Shown: piece after piece, positions 1 to 9,258 of the stretch | Layout of the letters: each line of letters begins with the position of its first letter | How positions within the stretch are numbered: position 1 is the first letter of the stretch | Origin: Bdellovibrionales bacterium RIFCSPHIGHO2_01_FULL_40_29 | Lineage (GTDB): Bacteria > Bdellovibrionota > Bdellovibrionia > Bdellovibrionales > Bdellovibrionaceae | DNA: 64,000 nt | Direction: 5' to 3' | NCBI GenBank assembly: GCA_001771815.1 | Contig: MEPU01000008.1 | Coordinates: forward strand, 62,001-126,000 | Made by a program: the position numbers and the translations under genes | Notes under the pieces: generated by a model | What the model saw: only the letters and a program-made list of their open reading frames with translations | What the model was told of the DNA's origin: nothing | Databases searched by the model: none

Positions 1-921
1 ATTAAATCGGATAGAAACTTCGGGCTCTCCATACTGACCAAATGTAATCGTTGCATTATCCAAATAATCACCCGTTAAGTCTGTATCTGTTTTTAACAAA
101 TACGGAGTATTTCCGGCTTCCATGGTTTTAGCATTCTGCATTTTCTCAAAAAAGACCGTTGTTTTCGGTGGTAACTTTGTTTGCAAATCAGCATTCAATC
201 GATTGATGTATTCCGTGTATTTAATTGTCCCCATTGTATAACCACCCGCTTTTTCAGCGTCAGCGATCATCTGGCGTAATTCGTCCTGAGATTTCTCATA
301 AGAAACAATCATGAAATCTAATTTTGCAGTGGTATTGATCAACTGCTTCGCCTTTTCAGCATCAGCCATTCCAGGCAACTGCACTAAAATACGGTCCGCA
401 CCTTGCTGAGTGATAGATGGTTCAGCTACACCAAACTCATCAATACGATTACGAAGTGTCTCGATCGCTTGACGAATCACATTCTGCTTTTGCTCCATCA
501 AATACGCGTCGAAATACTTCACTTCGACTTTTTCAGCATCTTTTGAAATAACCTGAAGACTACCTGGATAATTTTTTTGAATTAACGTTTCCACTTTTTT
601 TGCATCATCAGCACTTGATACAAGAATATCAAATTCGCCTGCTTTGGCATTTGCTATACTAAAATCCTTAACAGCAACTGATTCTTTAGCCAATTCAGCT
701 TTGAGTGCCAATGTCTGACGAACAACAGTTGTTGATACAACACTGTCCACGTCCACACCCATCACAAGATGAAGTCCACCTTGAATATCCAAACCATAAT
801 TCAATTTCTTAGATGGCCACCATGTGAGTTTAGAAACATCCATAAAATTAGGGACTATCAAAAATACGGCGAGCAAAACTCCCAGTGCCGCAATCCACGT
901 GCGAGATCGTATTCCTTCCAT
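1..921 (-). CDS. secD: Protein translocase subunit SecD, 5' part (truncated by window edge)
   Basis: 307 codons are visible and the gene continues past base 1. SecD is an inner-membrane partner of SecYEG. With SecF and YajC it uses the proton motive force to pull exported proteins across the membrane. The visible part has an N-terminal membrane helix, then the SecD signature LNYGLDIQGGLHLVMGV and the periplasmic P1 region (RNRIDEFGVAEPSI, RILVQLPG). The ATG at 921 lies two bases after the yajC stop, and its Shine-Dalgarno AGGAAA sits inside the end of yajC, so the two are translationally coupled. The missing C-terminal part should carry the remaining membrane helices, and secF would be expected beyond the window. 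Confidence 0.97.
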   Translation of the reverse strand, partial: MEGIRSRTWIAALGVLLAVFLIVPNFMDVSKLTWWPSKKLNYGLDIQGGLHLVMGVDVDSVVSTTVVRQTLALKAELAKESVAVKDFSIANAKAGEFDILVSSADDAKKVETLIQKNYPGSLQVISKDAEKVEVKYFDAYLMEQKQNVIRQAIETLRNRIDEFGVAEPSITQQGADRILVQLPGMADAEKAKQLINTTAKLDFMIVSYEKSQDELRQMIADAEKAGGYTMGTIKYTEYINRLNADLQTKLPPKTTVFFEKMQNAKTMEAGNTPYLLKTDTDLTGDYLDNATITFGQYGEPEVSIRFN

Positions 922-923
922 GA

Positions 924-1298
924 TTACTTTCCTTCTTTCTTATCTTGAAGAACAGCTTGTGATGTTAAAACTTGAGACCGCATCACTTTGATTTGAACAT
1001 TATTAGCTACTTCTAAAGTTACTAACTTATCTGTGAGTGCAGCAATCCGTCCTAAAATTCCAGATTGAGTGATCACTTGATCTCCGACTTTCAAACCTGA
1101 TAAAAAAGTTTGCGTCTCTTTTTGTTTTTTTGCTTGAGGGCGAATCAAGAAAAAATAAAAGACTCCAATAATAATCACAAACGGGACAAACTGCATGTAA
1201 GCAGGAGGCGCCGGTTGAGCGGCAGTTGCTGTTGCTACCTCGGTGGTTTGAGCCAAAACAGTTTGACCAAATAAAAATAGATTCACAATCAGATCCAT
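924..1298 (-). CDS. yajC: Preprotein translocase subunit YajC
   Basis: 124 residues, close to the usual size of this family. YajC is a small membrane protein that associates with SecD-SecF. A single membrane helix (about residues 36-52, PFVIIIGVFYFFLIRP) is followed by the YajC hallmark RPQAKKQKE and the soluble part with GDQVITQSGILGRI. An extra Ala/Pro-rich stretch of about 30 residues comes before the helix and could be a cleaved or tail segment. The gene lies directly upstream of secD with two bases between them and follows tgt on the same strand, the common tgt-yajC-secD order. Confidence 0.95.
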   Translation of the reverse strand: MDLIVNLFLFGQTVLAQTTEVATATAAQPAPPAYMQFVPFVIIIGVFYFFLIRPQAKKQKETQTFLSGLKVGDQVITQSGILGRIAALTDKLVTLEVANNVQIKVMRSQVLTSQAVLQDKKEGK

Positions 1299-1375
1299 GG
1301 TGTTCCTTCCAAATCGACGTAAAATTTAAAATGTCGAAATAAAATTGAACACTTAAACGGGTTTTTGATCAACTA

Positions 1376-2527
<1,152 letters not shown>

Positions 2528-2534
2528 TTACTGA

Positions 2535-3170
2535 TTAAGTGACCCGGTTGTCATGCAAAATAATCAGGTTAGGAGCCTCGACTTCGACAGTAAATTGAGT
2601 TGAAAAGGTCTTCACCGAATAGAAGCACACATGCGTGCTGTCTCGACGATAGCTCCAATTGATAAAATCAACATCCTGACTCCACAATGACGTCATCACA
2701 AAAAGAGTGCCTCCTGACTTTAATAGAGATTTTAACTTTTCAAACTCTGCACAAGGATCATAAAAATGTTCGGCCACTTCGCACACCACAATATAATCAT
2801 ATTTCTCTGTTTGAAGGCGCTCTGGATGATTCACGAAAAATGGATCATACTTTTCCAACTGATACTGCCTTTGTTTTAAAAGATAATGAATCGCAGAATC
2901 TTTACCAGATCCATAATCTAAACCCAAATGCTGCGAATTGTATTTTTTAAGAATTGCCTTTTCTAAGGGGCGAACAAAATCTTGATAGCCAAGATCGGTG
3001 ACAATGTTTTGATGCTTTTCATAACGAGCTTTTTCTTGAGCTAAATCCAAACGCTGACTGGGATCAAGCCAGATGAATTCACAGCTTTGGCACTGATGAT
3101 ACGGTAAACCAAAAAGAGTCTTGGTTACCAGAGAGCTCGCACACCACAAACATTTTATGGCTTGATCCAT
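2535..3170 (-). CDS. Class I SAM-dependent methyltransferase with N-terminal zinc-ribbon-like motif
   Basis: 211 residues. The N-terminus has two cysteine pairs (CLWC near residues 8-11, CQSC near 27-30) that could bind zinc. A Rossmann methyltransferase domain of the Methyltransf_11/23 type follows: LDYGSGKDSAIHYL as the SAM loop, YDYIVVCEVAEHFYDP as motif II, and a SGGTLFVMTS strand. The substrate is unknown. It starts inside queA (16 bp overlap) and is followed 19 bases later by tgt, so it is co-transcribed with queuosine genes. Similar CxxC-methyltransferases act on small metabolites or sugars, so the operon position may or may not reflect tRNA work. Confidence 0.8.
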   Translation of the reverse strand: MDQAIKCLWCASSLVTKTLFGLPYHQCQSCEFIWLDPSQRLDLAQEKARYEKHQNIVTDLGYQDFVRPLEKAILKKYNSQHLGLDYGSGKDSAIHYLLKQRQYQLEKYDPFFVNHPERLQTEKYDYIVVCEVAEHFYDPCAEFEKLKSLLKSGGTLFVMTSLWSQDVDFINWSYRRDSTHVCFYSVKTFSTQFTVEVEAPNLIILHDNRVT

Positions 3171-4165
3171 ACACTCAAATCACCATAGCTAAAAAGCTTA
3201 AATCCTCGATCCACCGCCCAAGAATAATTATGTTTCACAACCTCAAGCCCTGCAAAACCCGCAACTAACGCCAGCAATGTTGACTCTGGTTGATGAAAGT
3301 TCGTCAGCAGTCGATTAACAATTTTAAAATCACTCCCAACTTGCAAAAGGATATCTGTGCTGCCGGATAATTTTCCGGTTCGAGCCACACTTTCTAATAC
3401 CCGAGTTGTCGTTGTTCCCAAACTCCAAATACCCCGTTTTTCCAAAACGGCTTTTTGAATCTGATTCCAAGCGTCCTCATTCAATTCATAAATCTCTTCA
3501 TGCATCTTATGATCAGATAAATCCTCGGTCAGTACAGGCAAGAATGTCCCTAAGCCCACATGCAAAGTCAGATCAATCACAAGGACACCTTGATTTCGCA
3601 ATGTTTGAATGTCTGTTTCTGAAAAATGCAAACTTGCCGTCGGTGCGGCAAAGCTTCCGGGTTTTACCGCCCATGCTGTTTGGTACCAAGAATCATCGGC
3701 TGTGATATTATGTCTATCACCACGAGCTCGTTGAATATACGGTGGCAATGGCAATTCAGCAATCTGATCAAAATCACTTTGGTTGATGGCTGGCCGAACA
3801 GAAACTTTTTGTGGGCGACCTTTTTCAAGAAGAGTCATCTTGAATCCCTGTGGCAATTCAATTTGATCCCCTATAGAAAATTTCTTCGAGGGAAATAAAA
3901 CACTCCAGGTGTTCGCAGATGGAGTGTTTGATTCCAGTTGATCCAGAAATAAAATTTCAAGCTCCTTCGCAAAAACGCGACGCTTTAAAACTTGCGTGTT
4001 ATTAATAACAAAGACATCTCCCTGAGGTATTTTGGCAATTAATTCTGGAATTGTTAATTGCTCCGCCGGCCGACGACCGTCAACATACATCACGCGAGAC
4101 GGACGCGACGGCTCTGTGGCGATCAAGGATTCAGGATAATCATAATTTAATTCAGAACGTTTCAT
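3155..4165 (-). CDS. queA: S-adenosylmethionine:tRNA ribosyltransferase-isomerase QueA
   Basis: QueA transfers and isomerises the ribosyl group of SAM onto preQ1-34 of tRNA, making epoxyqueuosine. The 336-residue protein is full length and has family motifs: ELNYDYPESLIATEPSRPS at the N-terminus, DVFVINNTQVLKRRVFA, AAPTASLHF, HVGLGTFLPV and LLTNFHQPESTLLALVAGFAG. The start codon follows the stop of the cyclase gene with no gap, and the 3' end overlaps the methyltransferase gene by 16 bp. Confidence 0.96.
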   Translation of the reverse strand: MKRSELNYDYPESLIATEPSRPSRVMYVDGRRPAEQLTIPELIAKIPQGDVFVINNTQVLKRRVFAKELEILFLDQLESNTPSANTWSVLFPSKKFSIGDQIELPQGFKMTLLEKGRPQKVSVRPAINQSDFDQIAELPLPPYIQRARGDRHNITADDSWYQTAWAVKPGSFAAPTASLHFSETDIQTLRNQGVLVIDLTLHVGLGTFLPVLTEDLSDHKMHEEIYELNEDAWNQIQKAVLEKRGIWSLGTTTTRVLESVARTGKLSGSTDILLQVGSDFKIVNRLLTNFHQPESTLLALVAGFAGLEVVKHNYSWAVDRGFKLFSYGDLSVWIKP

Positions 4166-6013
4166 TTAGGACACTCGTTTGATTTTTTCAGAATCTGCCG
4201 CTTCATAATCAGAGTACGGTGTTTTAACCTCAACATTCAACCCATTTTCATTTTTATAACCTCGGACTTTAAACATCGTAATCGGTTCGGCTCGCCCTTT
4301 GACTTCTGCAGCACCAGCACGTTCGACTAAAAATTGATCTGCTAATTTTTCAATAACTTGTTCAGTGATTAATAAATCTGTTCCAAAAGATTTTGTCGAG
4401 GCCTCCACTCGCGAGGCTGTATTGACTGTGTTTCCTATCACTGTGTACTCCATTCGTTCGCTGGAACCAATTGTTCCCGAAATGGCTTCGCCCGCATGCA
4501 GCCCCATACCTATTTGAATCGCGTTCTGCCCCCGCCCCAACCGGATCTGATTAAGCTCATTTAACGCTTCTCGCATTTCAAGACAAGCCCTCACTGCATT
4601 TCGCGCGTCATTCGAACTTGTCTCCGGAGCGCCCCATACCGCCATAATAGCATCACCAATAAACTTGTCGACGACACCACCATTTCTATTTATAATTCCT
4701 ACCATAATTCCAAAATACTCATTCAACATGTCGACAACTTCTTGAGCATCACGACTTTCAGAAAAAGCTGTGAATCCACGGATATCACTAAAAAACACAA
4801 TCACATCTTTGGATTTTCCACCCAGCACCAAATCCGAATTTATTAAACTTTCGGCAATAGATGATCCATGAAACTTACTCAATAGATTTTTCACTTTATC
4901 GCGCTCTTTGAGGCCCACCGTCATTTGATCAAAAGCCACAGCAAGGTCTCCGACCTCATCATTTGAATTCACCAATTCTCTGGCATTCAAATCGAACTGA
5001 CCCTTTGAAACCAGATGAATCAATCCGGCTAATCGTTCAAGGGGCTTCGTTAATGAAATTGAAAAAAGCGAAATCATCACAATCGAAGCAAAAAAAGCAT
5101 ACGCCAAATTTTTAATAAATTCCCGTTTCACGGATTCTGCAGGCGCCAAAACCTCACTCAACGGCGTTTGAAAAACAACGATTGGTCCAAAACCTGTGCG
5201 CGAGTACACACCAATGTTCTCACTTTTATCTTTAAGATCAGCGAACTTGCTCTGAAATTGATTCGTCTTTAAATTTTCAAGGGCATGAACCAACAAAGGC
5301 TCCTTGCTGAAAGACTGTCTTCTGAAAACTAAACTAGCATCCGCGTGGGCCAGCAAAACCCCTTTATCATCCGTCAAATAGGACAAGCTTTCACTGCGTT
5401 GCAAAAATGGTTTTTGTAACGCCGATAAATGAATATCAGCAATCAATATCATGTCGATTTTTCCATTTTGATCTTTAGAAAAAGGCAGTCCAATAGTAAA
5501 CAGACCGAAGTGAGGATCTGAAGTCGCAATATATCCTGTAACATTTCGAAGGACCACTTGTCCTTCGAAAATATCACTTAAATTAAACTGAGAGCGTTCC
5601 CGCAGATATATAAAATACGACGGATGCAGCTTGTATTCTGAAAAAGCTTTTGGCTGAGTCTCTCGAAAAACCACCTCAGGTTTTAAATCTTTCACTTTAA
5701 TCACTTCAATATTCAGTAAGTAAGGATCTGATGTGAACATCGATAGATCTTTCTCGGATGGTTTTTCATTTCGAAGGTGCAATGTTAAAAACTGGGTCGC
5801 AAGAAACTGAGATTTCTCCATTAAATGAGAAATGATCAGACGCGTTTCCTGCGCACGAGATTCTGCCTGCTGCGAGACAATCTGCCACTCGCGGTCAATG
5901 CTCTCACTGCTGATGCGGGCATGATTGGTATAGGCCGTTGGAATCATTGCCGATAACAAAATAATCACCGTCATCAAAAAAAGCTTAATCCAAATGGGTA
6001 TTTTGAAGCTCAT
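4166..6013 (-). CDS. Membrane class III adenylate cyclase with periplasmic sensor and HAMP domain
   Basis: 615 residues. Order: N-terminal membrane helix (about 8-28), a periplasmic Cache-like sensor region of roughly 260 residues, a second helix (about 290-312), a HAMP linker (SLTKPLERLAGLIHLVSKGQF), then a class III cyclase domain. The catalytic domain has both metal aspartates (FFSDIRGFT, FIGDAIMAVWG), the adenine-selecting lysine and threonine (DKFIGDA, YTVIGNTVN) and the transition-state Asn/Arg pair (NTASRVEAS). It is therefore predicted to make cAMP from ATP. It abuts the FN3/beta-barrel gene (one base) and queA (no gap). Its co-occurrence with the FecR protein suggests an envelope-sensing unit; the ligand is unknown. 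Confidence 0.9.
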   Translation of the reverse strand: MSFKIPIWIKLFLMTVIILLSAMIPTAYTNHARISSESIDREWQIVSQQAESRAQETRLIISHLMEKSQFLATQFLTLHLRNEKPSEKDLSMFTSDPYLLNIEVIKVKDLKPEVVFRETQPKAFSEYKLHPSYFIYLRERSQFNLSDIFEGQVVLRNVTGYIATSDPHFGLFTIGLPFSKDQNGKIDMILIADIHLSALQKPFLQRSESLSYLTDDKGVLLAHADASLVFRRQSFSKEPLLVHALENLKTNQFQSKFADLKDKSENIGVYSRTGFGPIVVFQTPLSEVLAPAESVKREFIKNLAYAFFASIVMISLFSISLTKPLERLAGLIHLVSKGQFDLNARELVNSNDEVGDLAVAFDQMTVGLKERDKVKNLLSKFHGSSIAESLINSDLVLGGKSKDVIVFFSDIRGFTAFSESRDAQEVVDMLNEYFGIMVGIINRNGGVVDKFIGDAIMAVWGAPETSSNDARNAVRACLEMREALNELNQIRLGRGQNAIQIGMGLHAGEAISGTIGSSERMEYTVIGNTVNTASRVEASTKSFGTDLLITEQVIEKLADQFLVERAGAAEVKGRAEPITMFKVRGYKNENGLNVEVKTPYSDYEAADSEKIKRVS

Positions 6014-6014
6014 G

Positions 6015-7622
6015 CTACAATCCTATCTCGACCATCAGGCCAATATAATCTGCTTTTAAAAATCCATTATTTAAAGTTCCTGCCACAATGGGATCCGCGC
6101 CAGATCTTTCGGTAGCCTCATACTCATATGATTCTTCTTGATGTGTCACACCGATTAAAGCTGTCACAGTATCATTGAACTTATAACTCATCATCATTCC
6201 AAGTTGAAAGGAAGTCGGAACTTTTACCCGACGACCGTTGGGGGCAGATTGATTCTCAAAAAAACTGTAAAAATTCTGACTGTAATTCATTTGCAACCCC
6301 ACTTGTGGACCTAGTGAATACCAATACTCCATGGCTAAACGAGGGCCAGAAACATTCGCCTTGTGAAATCCTGATTGATTCATCTGCTCATCTCCATAGA
6401 GGACTGGCAATTCTTTGTGACTTAATCCCAGTGATAAACGAAGCTCATCGCGATATGTAAATTTATAGCGATAAAGCGCATTCAAATCCAAACTATTAAA
6501 GGCCTTATTTTGATCATTTAAAATCACATGACTTGAATTTAGAAAGCCACTGAATCCCCAAGAATAGTTCGATTTAAAATACCCAGTGCCTACTCGCAGC
6601 GTCCCACCCAAAGGTTTCACTCGGGTTGTGGTGTGCGATTCATGAACCAACGAACTCATGCTGAACTGAGTGATCAGCCAACTGGCTTGAGCGTAAAATC
6701 CATTGATTCGATCAATGGATTTTGTCACCGAGGCATTGTACTCAGCCGCTGGTGTTCGAACTGATGCCAATTCAAAATTATCCACTTCGAAATCACTTTG
6801 CTTACGAAACGGTGCTTTCGCTCCCACCTTAAGTCTGTACTGACCACCACCCCATTGGGGATTAAATTTCAACTCTGTTCCTTTGAAATCATTTGCAACC
6901 ATCAGCGGACGCCAGCGTTTCTGAACGCGGTCATACCGCTCTAGTAAAACTTGATAACTTTCTGCAAGATTATTTTTTTCCCAACTGATTTTCCGAGAAT
7001 ACTCGGACTTCACAGAAATAATATCTGGCTTTTCTAATGCCTCCGCAATAACAGAAAATTGAACACTCGCTGTTTGTTCCAAATCAGAAGCCACATTTTC
7101 ATCAAGGATTGTTTTCACTGAAACTTTATATTCTGAGGCCACAGGCAATTCCAGCTCAACCTGATTTGTTCGTGAAATCTGTGTCAGGACTTCTTGATTT
7201 GTTCGGATATCCATAGCCGTGATTTGATAGGTTGCAATCCCTGGATTTGGATTCCAATTGATGCTTATTTTTTCAAAATCAAAACTGTCTGTTTCAATTC
7301 TCATTTTTTCTGCAGGATTTGTTATCTTGATCTCGGGAACTGTGACCGTAAATTTTTCCCATGCACTCCATGGCCCAGGCACTTTTCGTTGATCGCGCGT
7401 TCGCTGACGAAATTCATAATGGTTATAAGGTAACTCCATCTCCACCACAGGATTTTTCAAACTCAGCACTTTAATCAGTTTAGACTCACCTTGTATTCTA
7501 AACTCAAACTCATAAAGCGAAGCATCTTCAACCTGATCGAATTCCATTTCCAGAACTCGCGTTTGTGAAAAAACGACTGTTTGAAAAAAAAATACAATCA
7601 CAAAGCCCAGAGTTTTTATCAT
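6015..7622 (-). CDS. Exported protein with fibronectin-III-like repeats and C-terminal beta-barrel-like domain
   Basis: 535 residues with a signal peptide (about 1-19, ending VVFSQ). Residues roughly 20-290 contain repeated beta-sandwich segments in fibronectin-III style, such as SINWNPNPGIATYQITA and ISWEKNNLAESYQVLL. The last 240 residues show alternating aromatic/hydrophobic strands (GLQMNYSQNFYSFF, YIGLMVEIGL) typical of an outer-membrane barrel. It overlaps the FecR gene by 4 bp (ATGA), so the two are likely partners. I infer an outer-membrane protein with a periplasmic FN3 part; no specific function is recognised. Confidence 0.75.
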   Translation of the reverse strand: MIKTLGFVIVFFFQTVVFSQTRVLEMEFDQVEDASLYEFEFRIQGESKLIKVLSLKNPVVEMELPYNHYEFRQRTRDQRKVPGPWSAWEKFTVTVPEIKITNPAEKMRIETDSFDFEKISINWNPNPGIATYQITAMDIRTNQEVLTQISRTNQVELELPVASEYKVSVKTILDENVASDLEQTASVQFSVIAEALEKPDIISVKSEYSRKISWEKNNLAESYQVLLERYDRVQKRWRPLMVANDFKGTELKFNPQWGGGQYRLKVGAKAPFRKQSDFEVDNFELASVRTPAAEYNASVTKSIDRINGFYAQASWLITQFSMSSLVHESHTTTRVKPLGGTLRVGTGYFKSNYSWGFSGFLNSSHVILNDQNKAFNSLDLNALYRYKFTYRDELRLSLGLSHKELPVLYGDEQMNQSGFHKANVSGPRLAMEYWYSLGPQVGLQMNYSQNFYSFFENQSAPNGRRVKVPTSFQLGMMMSYKFNDTVTALIGVTHQEESYEYEATERSGADPIVAGTLNNGFLKADYIGLMVEIGL

Positions 7623-9112
7623 TTAAACCTCAGGGTTTTTAACCGTGGGGCCAAGATCTCACTGGTCTCTGAAACAATCACAGATTTCATAACGCTGTTC
7701 GGGCTGACTCGCTGATACTGATCCACCGCTGAGAGTGATAAAGAATATTCGCCAGGAAGCATTCCATTGAGTTTCATGGAAGTTTTTTGCTGCACCCACT
7801 CTTTGATGACTTTTCCATCTTTATTCCTCAAAATGAGTTTGTACTGGGTAGCACTTTCAACAGGAACCCATTGAGTTTGATAAGATCCATTGGGTGCTGC
7901 CTGATGCGTTGTTGTCTCTAAATCCCAATCTGGTTTTGGTAAAAACGGAAGCTCTTGAGAAATAATTGTTTTTTGAGTGGTTGCCAATTTTTGACTGTAC
8001 TCATCAACAGCTTCGATTGAAGCCAAATAACGACCTGGTTTTTCCACAGGAACTTTAAATTCCGTCTCACTGATTTTAACAAATTCCGTGAGAATGATAC
8101 TTTCACCATCAAAAATTTTGATCACTAAATTTTTAGCTTTCAAAGGATTCTTGACCTGCCACTTCAAATCAAGTTGCGGCTGGGTGGTATAGACTTGCGT
8201 TTCTTCTGTCAGTTTGTTTTCCCAACTGACTTCGACAGATGGCTCTTTTGAAAGGACTTCGACCTGAGCAATTTGTTCAACAATCGGCAGCACTTCAAAA
8301 CGCACGGATGTGACCAGATGTTTTTCTAGGTGCTCGACCTGAACAATATTTTTACCAAATCGAACTGGCAAGATGGCTTCACCGTCTTTCAAGCTCACGG
8401 GATTGACGGGAGTAAGATCATTTCTTTTTTGACCCACTTTAAAAACAAGTTCTTTCCAAGGAATGTTCGGATTTCCAAGCCAGTTGAGTTTAATTTCTGG
8501 AACTTTTGACTTAATGACAGACCAGTTCTTTGGTTCAGCGATCACCATCTGAACAGACGTTCTTTTCAGATCTTTAATAATGCCATCTTTGGTCAGAACA
8601 GAGGCCTTACCACTGATCACATTCACACTCACTGCAGAATCTTTCGTTTTTGAAAAGCTCGCAGAGGCTTTTGTTAAAGTGATCGCCCCCTCGCTTGTTT
8701 CTAGAGTTAATGCGGAACCACTGTCATTGCTCGAAGAATCTACAAAAAGATTTCCTTCCAGCAGATTCAACGAGATCGAATTCTTATTTTTCGAAATGGT
8801 AATGAGCGAATCGGGTTCAAGATTCAAAAGAGCATCCGTTTCCAAAAATCGAATTTGCAAATCACTGTCTGATGATGTTTTAATCGTTTCTCCCGAGTAA
8901 AGTGATTCTCCGAATTCAATCACTTGCCATGTCCGATGTTGGGATAATTTTTTGCGAGAAATATTTTCTAATTTTTCAACCTGAGCCATAGGTTTTTCAT
9001 TGATATGAAATCTCAATGTCGTGTAGTGGTGAGTAAAATAGTACCACGTCGCCACAACTCCGCCGACCGATGCGCAAAATGAAATGAAAATTCGTTTTTT
9101 TATCGAACTCAA
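7619..9112 (-). CDS. FecR-domain membrane-anchored periplasmic protein
   Basis: 497 residues starting at a TTG (9110-9112) preceded by GAGGAG and AAGGG. One membrane helix lies near residues 10-27, then a FecR-type domain (about 55-190: GESLYSGETIKTSSDSDLQI, ALLNLEPDSLITISKN, LLEGNLFVDSS). Ig/FN3-like beta-sandwich repeats run to the C-terminus (LKLNGMLPGEYSLSLSAVD). FecR proteins transmit or scaffold envelope signals. It heads the run with the FN3/beta-barrel protein and the adenylate cyclase, overlapping the former by 4 bp. No sigma factor gene is nearby, so classical FecIR signalling is not supported here. Confidence 0.82.
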   Translation of the reverse strand: MSSIKKRIFISFCASVGGVVATWYYFTHHYTTLRFHINEKPMAQVEKLENISRKKLSQHRTWQVIEFGESLYSGETIKTSSDSDLQIRFLETDALLNLEPDSLITISKNKNSISLNLLEGNLFVDSSSNDSGSALTLETSEGAITLTKASASFSKTKDSAVSVNVISGKASVLTKDGIIKDLKRTSVQMVIAEPKNWSVIKSKVPEIKLNWLGNPNIPWKELVFKVGQKRNDLTPVNPVSLKDGEAILPVRFGKNIVQVEHLEKHLVTSVRFEVLPIVEQIAQVEVLSKEPSVEVSWENKLTEETQVYTTQPQLDLKWQVKNPLKAKNLVIKIFDGESIILTEFVKISETEFKVPVEKPGRYLASIEAVDEYSQKLATTQKTIISQELPFLPKPDWDLETTTHQAAPNGSYQTQWVPVESATQYKLILRNKDGKVIKEWVQQKTSMKLNGMLPGEYSLSLSAVDQYQRVSPNSVMKSVIVSETSEILAPRLKTLRFK

Positions 9113-9258
9113 ACCCTTAAAACTCCTCTGCTTTTTATCGGAATCAATGGCTAGCGTCTTGAAGCTGATTTGAAATGTTCCATGTCTCGTTTTAAGACAT
9201 CCAACGTCAAAAGATCGCAGTAGACACGATTTCCCAGCAGGACTAAATTAATAACCTC

